Shown piece after piece: positions 55,653-64,000 of a stretch of DNA of 64,000 nucleotides. The notes under the pieces are model-generated. The model worked only from the letters and a program-made list of their open reading frames with translations, made no database searches and had not been told where the DNA came from. Source of the stretch: Tenrec ecaudatus (Eukaryota > Chordata > Mammalia > Afrosoricida > Tenrecidae); contig NC_134538.1 of the NCBI RefSeq assembly GCF_050624435.1, positions 119,248,437 through 119,312,436 on the forward strand, given 5' to 3'. The position numbers were made by a program, and so were the translations under genes. Every line of letters starts with the position of its first letter. Position 1 is the first letter of the stretch.

Positions 55653-55899
55653 TTTATTTTTGATGTTGAGGATATACACAGAAAAATCTATACAGATTCT
55701 AATTGCACTCATGACCTGAGATTCAGGTCTTGTTTCAGTACTCTTTGGTTCAAACTAGGGTTTCTTTGAATGGTATGCTCACCTCTTCACAAGTTGTACA
55801 CCATTAGCCTTATATTATTCTGAGAGCTGAGCCTTTGTGCCACAGTATGTCTTGATAAAGTCTCCTCTTAAAAACAGCAGGTGCACTAATGTGATATTA

Positions 55900-56333
55900 T
55901 GTTAGACCGGGTTGACTAGAGAAACAAATTCAGTAACAGTCATATATGTGTAAGAAAGAGCTTTATGAAGAAGTAATTATAAATCAAAAAACATGACAGC
56001 CCAGACCAACTCAATCCCATAAGCCTGATACTAGTCTGTAAATCCCTCTTCACACTCACACAGCACATGCAATGATGCAAAATGCAGGAAGATCACAGCC
56101 AGTGGGTGCATAGATCCAATATCGGTAGTAATATCTCAAAACTCTGACAACAATCAGGGTTAGCCAACCAGTGGATGAAGGCAGAGACGGAAGGGGAGAT
56201 TTGAAGACCCCCCTTATTAGAGGGGCATGTCCACCAGGAGGCATCATCTGGCTATGAACTGATGGACAGGTTGAATACCACCACTACACTTTTATATATT
56301 TTTAAGTTGACATGGAATTATGTAACTACCACA
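55900..56333 (-). mobile_element. LTR-like element, reverse (434 bp)
   Basis: Left end TGTTAGACCGGGTTGACTAG, right end 'GAATTATGTAACTACCACA'. In between: 'GTAAGAAAGAGCTTTATGAA', 'AATGCAGGAAGATCACAGCC' and 'GAGGGGCATGTCCACCAGG'. Collinear with the 31.07 kb copy. No clear duplication. Confidence 0.68.
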
Positions 56334-57641
56334 GGTAACTATGTTGCCAACCTAAAACAACACAGCCAAGAAGAAGAAGATGTTTAAAATAGAAATTGTG
56401 ATTACAGTAAAGACAAAGGGGATTCTAGGGCGTGAACGTCCAAGGCCAGGGCTTTAAAAGGGGCACACGCTCTATGTTCAATGGTGTCTTTCTTCTTCTC
56501 ATTTGGTAATACCTAGAATTAATACTTCATGCACCAAGTCATCAAGCATAGAAAATATAAGAAGCTATTTTTCATATGGAATTGTAGGAAAAGAAAAAAT
56601 AAGAGTCATTTTGTATTTAACTAGTTAACCATTTGAAACTTTAAGGAATATTAAAAAACTGTTATAACTCAGAATCTTATTATGGGGAATGACTATATTC
56701 ATTTTTGCTGTTTACTCTTAATATTAAATGAGAAGTAATTTTATTTTTTATTCATAAATCTTTTTTCATATACTAATTACATAATCTATTTGTGACTAGT
56801 ACAAATTATTGAATCATTATGGTTAATCATCTATGTTAATTAACAAGAAGCATTAGTTACAAGGCTTAATTTTTACTAAACAGCTTAGCTCTGTATTTCT
56901 TTATTGACTGATTAAGAATGTTCATTCTCTGTTAAATGTGGCAGTATATCCCAAACAGCTTTTTTATTACATATAATTTTTAAAAATTTTAAACAATGAA
57001 CATTAATGCTATATATAATAATATAATTAGGATCTTGCCCATTTAAATATGTTGATATTTTAATTTTTTTTCTTAGTCTTAGGTGTGGAAATAGGAAGGA
57101 CAGAGAATTTTATTTAAATAATTGTATAACTATCATCTCCTACTTTTGGGAACTAATTTCTGATTGATGGTGTAAAAGGATAGATTCCAGATATTGGGAT
57201 GCAAGTTTTCAAAATATATTAATTCTATTTGGATATGTTGTCTGGAAATGTAAAGGAAAAATTCAAAATACATCTTGTAGAAACTATTACTAAAAGTTTG
57301 ATTATGATTGTTGTTCTCATTATTATTGATAGAACATAAACTATTAAACATAATACATAAAAGTTGAACTGCTGTTTACATTGAATTACATTTGACTAAA
57401 TAAACAAATGGAGTAAATTTTTAGAAATAAACAAATTATCAAAACACAGAGACTAGAATGCATATAGTGATTCATGAGACCAGTTTGACCAAACAAAATT
57501 TGAGAGCAAATTAACAAAAATGTACAATTTGTATAGTTAAATTGTGGAAATTAAATTTTGAAAGAGAAGATATAATAGTCTACATTTAATCAATATTATA
57601 TTCAGTGACACCGAGTCAAAGCATCTCTTTGAAGGCTTTAG
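56334..57641. other. 1.3-kb AT-rich gene-free stretch
   Basis: No recognised gene or repeat; strongly AT-rich. Confidence 0.5.
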
Positions 57642-57660
57642 AGAAAGAACAAGGCCATGC
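57642..57660. repeat. Left 19-bp target duplication of twin-primed L1
   Basis: AGAAAGAACAAGGCCATGC; the right copy at 58,837-58,855 differs by one base (C for T at position 17). Confidence 0.9.
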
Positions 57661-57833
57661 TACCTTAATGCTAAACCTATAAAGATAGGCACATAGATCT
57701 ATTTCCCCATCATCATATTTAAATATATTTGCATATGTCCATGCCTGTATTTAGACCTCTATAAATGCCCTTTGCCTCCTAGTTCTTTCCTCTATTTCCT
57801 TTTACTTTCCTCTTGTTCACTGTCATGTTCATC
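57661..57833 (-). mobile_element. L1 3'UTR, inverted 5' segment
   Basis: 'AATGCTAAACCTATAAAGAT', 'TTTAGACCTCTATAAATGCC' and 'TTTGCCTCCTAGTTCTTTCC' match the reverse L1 at 47,030-47,200. It is inverted relative to the adjoining 57,834-58,836 segment, as in twin-primed L1 insertions. Confidence 0.85.
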
Positions 57834-58084
57834 TAGCTGAAAAGCAGCAAAGCCCACATGGAAGAAGCACACCAGCCTGTGTGATCAGGAGGTGTCAATG
57901 GAATCAAATAGTAGGCATTAAAGAACAAAAAATCATATTATTGTGAATGAGGGGGAGTGTGGAGTGGATACCCAAAGTCCAGCTGTAGGCAACTGGACAT
58001 CCCCTTACAGAAGGGTCGCTGGGAGGAGATGAGCCAGTCAGGGTTCAATATAGCAATGGTGAAACATACAAATTTCCTCTAGTT
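57834..58084 (+). mobile_element. L1 3'UTR, sense part before nested insertion
   Basis: 'AGCAAAGCCCACATGGAAGA' then 'GTGAATGAGGGGGAGTGTGG' and 'CAACTGGACATCCCCTTACA' match 19.53-19.72 kb and the complement of about 46.8 kb. Continues after the nested L1 at 58,353. Confidence 0.88.
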
Positions 58085-58352
58085 ATTTTTTTAATCATTT
58101 TATTGGGAGCTCCCTCAGCTCCTATCAAAATCCATACATCCATACATTGTGTCAAATGCATTTGTACATTTGTTGCCATCATCATTCTCAAAATATTTGC
58201 TTTCTGCTTGAGCCCCTGATATCAGCTCCTAATTTCCCCCCTTCCTCCCTGTTCCCCCTCCCTCATGAACCCTTCAAAATGTATAAATTATTATTATTTT
58301 GTCATATCTTACACTGTCTGACATCTCCCTTCACCCACTTTTCTGTTGTCCA
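58085..58352 (-). mobile_element. L1 3' end nested antisense in L1
   Basis: 'TTAATCATTTTATTGGGAGC' (reverse terminus), 'GCATTTGTACATTTGTTGCC', 'GTCATATCTTACACTGTCTG'. Flanked by a perfect 10-bp duplication TCCTCTAGTT (58,075-58,084; 58,353-58,362). 5'-truncated, about 268 bp. Confidence 0.9.
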
Positions 58353-58836
58353 TCCTCTAGTTCTTGAATGATTTCAATTCTACCTTACAAACCCAGCTAG
58401 ACAAGAGGATGTACACTGGTACAGAGAAGAACTGGAAACACAGGGAATCCAGGACAGATAACCCCCTCAGGAGCAATAATGAGAGTAGCGATACAAGGAG
58501 GGGAAGGGGAAGGTTGGGTAGAAAGGAGGAACCAATCACAATGATCTACATATAACCCCCCCTCCCTGGGGGATGGAAAACAGAAAAGTGGGTGAAGGAA
58601 GACGTCGGACAGTGTAAGATATGACAAAATTTTAAAAATTTATAAATTATCAAGGATCTGTGAGGGGGGTGACAGGGAGGGAGGGTGAAAATGAGGAACT
58701 GATACCAAGGGCTCAAGCACAAAGCAAATGCTTTGAGAGTGATGATGGCAACAAATGTACAAATGTGCTTGACACAATGGATGTATGTATGGATTGTGAT
58801 AAGAGTTGTATGAGCCCCAATAAAATGATTTTAAAA
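58353..58836 (+). mobile_element. L1 3'UTR, sense part after nested insertion
   Basis: 'GAGGATGTACACTGGTACAG', 'GGAACTGGAAACACAGGGAA'-type text, 'GATGATGGCAACAAATGTAC', 'ATGAGCCCCAATAAAATGAT' and a very short A-tail. Same landmarks as 19.75-20.2 kb. Confidence 0.9.
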
Positions 58837-58855
58837 AGAAAGAACAAGGCCACGC
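58837..58855. repeat. Right 19-bp target duplication of twin-primed L1
   Basis: AGAAAGAACAAGGCCACGC, 18 of 19 identical to 57,642-57,660; its first A merges with the L1 tail. Confidence 0.9.
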
Positions 58856-59740
58856 AAAACAGGGCTTCTCCTACACCGTTCATTAGGTTCTTACTAATAA
58901 GTAAATTCTGATTCAGAAATTCTCAAGTAGAAAAGTTAGGGACAGTGAAGAAGGCTATAAAGAAATTTTACAGTGGAATAACTAGTAGGTTAAATCATTT
59001 GGATGAATTTGGGAAAGTCATTGAAAAGATGATTCCACATAGAGATTCCTGACTAGAATCACTCCATTACTGAACTCACAGCTAACTGACTCAGCCACTT
59101 GGTATTCCTTGGATAAAATTTCAATATTTCAGTTCCAAATGAAAGTCAGTGAGTGATTGGATTAGAACTGAGCATTTAGATAACCCGCATCTTGTTCAGA
59201 CATCTTAGATGTGAAAAATGGGAGTCAACCACATGGTAAAACAGTAATCTTCAAATCCTTGATTAGTGATAGCTTGGATTAGGATTTCACCAGAGTAGTT
59301 TTTGGTAGGTAGAAATTGAGGGAAATCACAGTACGTTTTCTTGGAAAATGTTTTCCTAGTTATACAAATAAGGTAACTGAGATTTACAAAATTTGTTTAA
59401 CTTCCTCTGACCATATTCATTGTTGAATTTTTAAGCATTTCCCTTCCAGTATTATTATTATTTTTTTAATTCTCATATTCAGTCTTATACTTGGTAATTT
59501 TCTTTTCGCTCTCTTTCACCTCATTTGATGTCGATCTATTTTTGGATGCTGACTCCAAAGTTTACATTTACAGTCAGGGAAGTAAGAAGATTAAAAGGAA
59601 GGGCAAGTGAAACAAAGACTAGGAAAAGGGATAATAATTTCAGCAAACGTGGTGATATTCTTTGTTAAGATCAGCAATTGATGTGTGCAGGGCACTGGCT
59701 GAGTGCTTACCTACAGCAGTGTGAGGGGTACTTCAACTTT
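58856..59740. other. Unique AT-rich DNA
   Basis: No recognised feature. Confidence 0.5.
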
Positions 59741-59744
59741 ATGT

Positions 59745-59957
59745 AAAAACCAAAGCATACAGTCCTTGAGGCCATTCCAATTCATAGTGACCCTACAGAG
59801 GACAGTGTATAACTGCTCTTTGGAGTTTTCTAAGATGGACAATCTTTACTAGACCAGACAGCTTCATCTTTCTCCTGCAGATAGGCTGATTGGTGGCTTT
59901 GAACTGCCCACCTTTTAGTTAGCAGCCTTGTTCCCAGCCCAAAACATCACCAGGGTT
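59745..59957 (-). mobile_element. AfroSINE-type SINE, reverse
   Basis: 'CCAATTCATAGTGACCCTAC', 'GGAGTTTTCTAAGATGGACA', 'GGCTTTGAACTGCCCACC' and 'TTAGTTAGCAGCC', then 'ACATCACCAGGGTTA'. Reverse order, nearly complete. Confidence 0.85.
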
Positions 59958-59967
59958 ACTTCACCTT

Positions 59968-60215
59968 CATAATAAACCCACTGCCGTCGAATTGATCCCC
60001 ATTCACATAGCCTCTACTTAAGGTTTCTAAGGCTACAACTCTTCATTATGTATTTACTTTGAACAGTTTTATTGGCAAGAAATTCATGTGCCATTCAGTT
60101 CAATGGTTTAAATCTACTAAAAAGAGTTGTGCAGTCATCCTAGGGATTCAAATCTTTACAGGAGCACAGCCTCATCTTTCTCCCTGGAGTAGCTGATGAC
60201 TTTGAACCTCCTACC
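59968..60215 (-). mobile_element. AfroSINE, reverse, split by an L1M fragment
   Basis: 'CCCACTGCCGTCGAATTGAT' and 'GGTTTCTAAGGCTACAACTC' lie left; 'AATCTTTACAGGAGCACAGC', 'CTCATCTTTCTCCCTGGAGT' lie right. The middle (about 60,050-60,145) is foreign. Confidence 0.8.
60050..60145 (-). mobile_element. Old-type L1 3' end nested in SINE
   Basis: 'CAGTTTTATTGGCAAGAAAT', 'CATGTGCCATTCAGTTCAAT' and 'AGAGTTGTGCAGTCATCC' resemble reverse 3' ends of older L1s, as at 38.13 kb. Confidence 0.55.
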
Positions 60216-60615
60216 TTGGGAAAGGTGGACACTGAATAAAGAAGCCCATAGATCCATAAATGCATTTGCATTGTGGTACTGGAGAAGAACATTAAAAGTA
60301 CTATGGACTGCTAAAAGGACAAACAGATCTATATGGGAAGAAAGAAGACCAGAGTGATTTTTAAAGGCAAGGATGGCAAGACATCGCCTTACATACTTTG
60401 GACATCTTTTCAGAAGAGACTGCTCCCAGAGGAATGATGTTTGGTAAAATGGATGGGGCAGCAACAAAGATGCTCTTGGGTGAGTGTATGAACATATGGC
60501 TGCAAAGTAGCAACAATTGTGAGGCTGGAGCAGGCCTGTGCAGAGGTTCGTTCTTCTGTGCAGAGGGTCACTATGGGTTGGAGCTGACTCGATGGCACCT
60601 AGCAACAACAATAAC
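60216..60615 (+). mobile_element. RTE LINE C-terminal region and 3' end
   Basis: 'GGTGGACACTGAATAAAGAA', 'GTACTGGAGAAGAACATTAA', 'ATGGCAAGACATCGCCTTAC', and the 3' end 'GGGTCACTATGGGTTGGAGC' with 'TGACTCGATGGCACC' and 'TAGCAACAACAATA'. The least diverged 3' end of the family in this window. Confidence 0.88.
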
Positions 60616-60789
60616 CATCTTGTGGTTAGCAGTCAAACAAGGGTTTCTCTAACTTCCTATAGATAACCATAAATATAGGATGCACTGTGAGGATGCAAGA
60701 AACAAATAGTATAAACCGATTCTCTGAATAGGAGGAATATGTTTCCAGATTAAGAAACTTTTAATAAATGACTTTTAATCTTGGAGAAG

Positions 60790-60992
60790 GTTGAATGGGT
60801 TCAGAGACACTGGTCTGCAACTTCGAAGTCAGCAGTTCAAAACCACCACCTGCTTAGCAGGAGGAAGATGAGATTTTTTTTTCAGTAGACAGCTACATCC
60901 CCAGAAACCCACAGGCCCTGTTCCACCCTATCTTATATAGTCTCTGTGATTTGGAATTAACTGGATGGTAGTGAGTTTGGTTTTAGTTTGAA
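60790..60992 (+). mobile_element. AfroSINE-type SINE
   Basis: 'CAACTTCGAAGTCAGCAGTT' then 'CAAAACCACCACCTGC', 'GCAGGAGGAAGATGAGA' and tail 'TGGAATTAACTGGATGGTAG' with 'TGAGTTTGGTTTTAG'. Confidence 0.82.
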
Positions 60993-61925
60993 CATTATTG
61001 AGTATTCATTAGCATCACATACTTTGAATTTTTTTGGTGTACATGTGAGGGGCTTTACAAAATTCATGGAATATGGAATGAAAATATAACGAAATTTTCC
61101 ATAATTTTAATGTCCCTCATATATATGTATATTAATTTTTAAAACCCCCATGCCAACCCATGTAGGTAGATATAATATTTGCATATGAGAAAATAAGAAA
61201 TTCCATTACACAGGGTTAGTAAGTTTTATTAAACACTGCTTAATGAACACAGCTAATGAGCTTTGTGGCATAATTCATCTCTAGGTTGTCTGGCACCAGA
61301 GCTTCTCCTCTAATAACTCTATTTGTATATTTAAAAGGCTTTAATGGATAAGACAGTTCACAGTATTCATTTAAAATTTGTTTCAAACATTAGAACTAGA
61401 ACCAATAGGTCAAAGATAAAGACCTTGTGGGAAAATGGAATTAAAATAAAGTGGATATTTTTTCCTGAAGAAAAATGAAGATAACATAAAGAAAACCTTC
61501 ATTGAGAGAAAAACTGTCATGAATGTATTGTGTTTGAGGTGTTGAATTAATAAAAAGTTAAAGAAATTGAAATTACTGTATTCATTTCTTAGGAGAGTCC
61601 TTTGAATATTATAACCAAACAGGTATTGATAATATCATTTCAATAAGCATAGACATTCACAGTCATGACATGTCTTCATGCAGAATGGAAGCATTAGGGA
61701 GTGGTAAGTCACACAGCCAGCACATTTCTGTGATCTTTTTTGGGGGGGCAGGGCGGTGTTCAGATATCAGGGACAAGTCTCAAAATCGTTCGTCATATAG
61801 CTGAACATTGACAGCTGCTATAGTAGTTTTTGTGGTCATTGTATAATTATAATATTTTTGTGCTTAGTTAGAGGATATGTAATATATTCTGAAAAATAAC
61901 AAGATAAAAGACCAATAAACAAAAT
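60993..61925. other. AT-rich DNA with one MITE-like palindrome
   Basis: Apart from the palindrome at 61,045-61,120 and a T6G7 tract at 61,736-61,748, no feature recognised. Confidence 0.5.
61045..61120. mobile_element. Palindromic mariner-derived MITE-like element
   Basis: Left 'TGAGGGGCTTTACAAAATTC' then ATGGAATATGG; right, reversed, 'TGAGGGACATTAAAATTATG' then GAAAATTTCG. Inverted arms about 30 bp, TA-rich flanks. Related to the 45.76 kb copy. Confidence 0.55.
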
Positions 61926-61927
61926 AA

Positions 61928-62137
61928 AAAAGAAAACCCACTGTTATTGGATCAGTTTCTTCTTATAGCGACCCTTTAAGACAGAGTAGAACTACCCCCT
62001 GAGTTTCTACAGATGTAAATCATTACAGCAAGAGAGGGCCTCATCTTTCTCTTACAAAGTGGCTGGTGGGTTGGATCTGCTAACCTTATGGCTAGCAATC
62101 AAAGGTATAACCCACTATGCCATCAGGTTTCCTCAGA
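61928..62137 (-). mobile_element. AfroSINE-type SINE, reverse
   Basis: 'ACCCACTGTTATTGGATCAG', 'CTTATAGCGACCCTTTAAGA', 'GGCCTCATCTTTCTCTTAC', 'GCTAACCTTATGGCTAGCAA' and 'ACTATGCCATCAGG'. Nearly complete. Confidence 0.88.
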
Positions 62138-62377
62138 TAAAAGATGCTGATAACAAATTACAAAGTAATGACAAAATGTATACTCACAATCATAGTTCTG
62201 CAGATTTGTACTAAGGTATTTCTTAATTGCAGTGGACTTCTGCCTGAATACAATCTTATATGTAATATATATGTGTGTATGTGTATTTATCCATATATTG
62301 ATTAATTCAGAATTCCCAAGTTCACCTCATTCTATTGCTGGGCCTCTACTGAATAGTTTTCATTATTTGTACTGTAT

Positions 62378-62578
62378 CTTAAATTCACTGCCTTGAGTCG
62401 ATTCCAACACTATGAGACAGAGCAGACCTGCAGCTACTAGTTTTCTTTCCAGGAATAGGAAGCCTCAGCTTCTTCCCGCTGAGAGACTGGTGGGTGCAAA
62501 CTGCTCACCTTGTGAATAGCAACCCAATACATAAACCAATCTGCCACCAGGGCTCCTGCTCTGTATTGTAAATAAAAA
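62378..62578 (-). mobile_element. AfroSINE-type SINE, reverse
   Basis: 'AAATTCACTGCCTTGAGTCG', 'ATTCCAACACTATGAGACAG', 'GGGTGCAAACTGCTCACCTT' and 'GCCACCAGGGCTCC'. Nearly complete. Confidence 0.87.
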
Positions 62579-63638
62579 TACTCGCATGCTTTAGAAAAAA
62601 ACCCGAGTATTTTCAAATATGTTACTCCTTGTGGTGCAGAGGGATTGATTCTGCCTCCCAGAGAGGGGCCTGCGGAGGACTGCGAGGCTGTAAATCCCTG
62701 GGGAGCCCGCGGCCTGCTCGGCCTTACCTGGATTGCTGGATGTGAGTCACCGATATTAAACACCGAAATAAAGCAAAAACAAAACCCGGAAATTCAACGA
62801 TGGGTTATATAAGAATTAGTGTCTGTTTCAAAGAAACTAATTAAGAGAACAACATGCTCAGCTATTTAATATCTCCCCTGAAATAATAGTAGTATTAAAA
62901 TATTGAGTGTGAGGAGAACATTTTTATAAATTAATTATAGGCTTAGCACAAATTTTCCTTTCCCCGTTATGAGAAAGTAGAATTGGGGATTAAATTTGTT
63001 CTATTAGTTGACCCTTTCTGAAATAGCTTCAGCAGCGCTGGAGACACTGAACTCATATCTATATTTTATCATTTTCAATTCCAGTTTATCACCCTCTAAA
63101 ATGAGACTTCTTGCCTCTTTATTGCCTCATATTCGGTTCAAATACTTTACTGAGTGTGTTTTGTTCAGGTTTTATAGTTTGTTTGCTTCCTCCTACGAGG
63201 AAGAATGGACGTCAAATGCGTCTGTGTCTTGCGGTCAGAACCACAGTATTGGAGAGTCATGGTCTGTGCTCTGGTTGCCACCCGTCTTAGGACTGAGTGA
63301 GTGACAGACACTCACTCAAAGCCTGACGATAGTTATTAGCAAAACTGTAATTTATAGTCAACCTGCTAATGTAAACTATATTGATCTTTCAGTTACACTT
63401 CAAAGGTTATAACTATTTATGATAAGAACATGTGGAATATATAGTATAAACTGGCTATAAATTACATGAAAACCCGTTAATTATGATAGCTTGTTGTTGA
63501 GTTTACATATATATATATTAGAGTGTGTGTCTATTTTCCCAGCAGAGTAGAGCTCAGCATATGTAAAATCTATTTCTCTTTCCAAACATACTAGCTTCCT
63601 AGTCTATGAGGATATTTGTTTTTGGACCTGCGTTTGTC
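62579..63638. other. Unique DNA, GC-richer at start
   Basis: 62,625-62,760 is GC-richer without identity; the remainder is AT-rich. The frame at 63,008-63,304 (98 codons) has no recognised domain. Confidence 0.45.
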
Positions 63639-63639
63639 A

Positions 63640-64000
63640 GACATGGTATTTGCAAAATTTAATCTGACCTTGAAGATATGCGTGAAGGAGTAGAATCTAG
63701 CCTGTCAATCAGGTGGGAATCCCCCACCCCCTTCGCTCTGCTTCGCCTTCCTGTTGGCGAGCTAGGCAGCTGAGCCCTGCCAAAACCTTGTGCTGCTTCC
63801 ACCACTATTGAATCCACAAGGCTCTACACCTACCTGCCTGTGATCTTCCTGCATCCTGCACCATTGCATGAGGCTGCACGAGTCTGAAGAGGGGCTTATG
63901 GACTAATATCGGACTTATGGACTTGATCTGAACTGGGCTGGGATGTTTGCTTGGTGTACAATCACTTCTTGATATAAAGCTCTTTCTTACATATATGAGT
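63640..64000 (+). mobile_element. LTR-like element, cut by window edge
   Basis: 'GGAGTAGAATCTAGCCTGTC' then 'AATCAGGTGGGAATCC', 'GATCTTCCTGCATCCTGCAC', 'GACTTGATCTGAACTGGGCT' and 'GATATAAAGCTCTTTCTTAC'. Collinear with the 36.7 and 43.3 kb copies; the 3' end lies beyond the window. Confidence 0.68.

Noticed and set aside
33676-61748. Three T-run to G-run junctions (33,676; 44,364; 61,736) as a shared element
   Set aside because: Flanking sequences differ; they look like independent low-complexity tracts.
1-64000. CRISPR arrays, tRNA genes, operons or prokaryotic promoters
   Set aside because: No evenly spaced palindromic repeats and no full tRNA cloverleaf; SINE heads are tRNA-derived but degenerate. 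The repeats identify mammalian DNA.

Overview
This window looks like mammalian nuclear DNA from an afrotherian, most likely a tenrec such as Echinops telfairi. Three repeat signals point there: (1) many tRNA-type SINEs with the AfroSINE layout (box-like 5' head, 3' tail reading approximately GGGTCACTATGAGTCAG); (2) many copies of an RTE/BovB-class LINE whose 3' end matches that SINE tail; (3) two short hAT elements with SPIN-type termini, a family known from tenrec and few other mammals. The L1 3'UTR type is also one I associate with tenrec. The species is inferred, not proven. I found no functional protein-coding gene, RNA gene or CRISPR array. The open frames are retroelement remnants or chance, so the window is intergenic or deep intronic.

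Layout. 1-8.3 kb: RTE 3' half, SINEs, one SPIN element with a perfect 8-bp target duplication, an LTR-like copy, and a GC-rich pocket with a (CA)n tract. 8.3-12.4 kb: an old L1 split by a solo LTR, a reverse RTE fragment and a 58-bp tandem duplication. 12.4-19.4 kb: AT-rich unique DNA, SINEs and an RTE RT fragment. 19.5-21.4 kb: a plus-strand L1 3'UTR whose poly(A) tail holds an AP3S1 processed pseudogene with matching target duplications. 22.2-26.8 kb: a nearly complete RTE with an L1 tail nested inside it, then a second RTE. 27.3-29.3 kb: a dense stack of LTR, SPIN, mariner, an unexplained coding-like segment and SINE-in-SINE. 30.3-31.9 kb: two reverse LTRs, one inserted in an RTE with 5-bp duplications. 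32-45.8 kb: mostly unique AT-rich DNA with LTRs, a rearranged RTE and an L1-in-antisense-L1 nest. 46.0-55.4 kb: one very long reverse-strand L1 with 5'UTR, dead ORF1 and ORF2, and a long 3'UTR. 55.4-64 kb: another L1 tail, LTRs, a textbook 5'-inverted L1 with 19-bp duplications and a nested antisense L1, then SINEs and RTE ends.

How the parts work together: L1 machinery explains the L1 tails and the AP3S1 retrocopy. The RTE is the likely driver of the SINEs, because their 3' ends are shared. The hAT and mariner pieces are non-autonomous or dead DNA transposons. All RTE reverse-transcriptase boxes that can be read are mutated, and the large L1 lacks one catalytic Asp, so nothing here appears autonomously active. 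I saw no novel biological system. The most informative features are the insertion-order stacks and the horizontally acquired SPIN elements.
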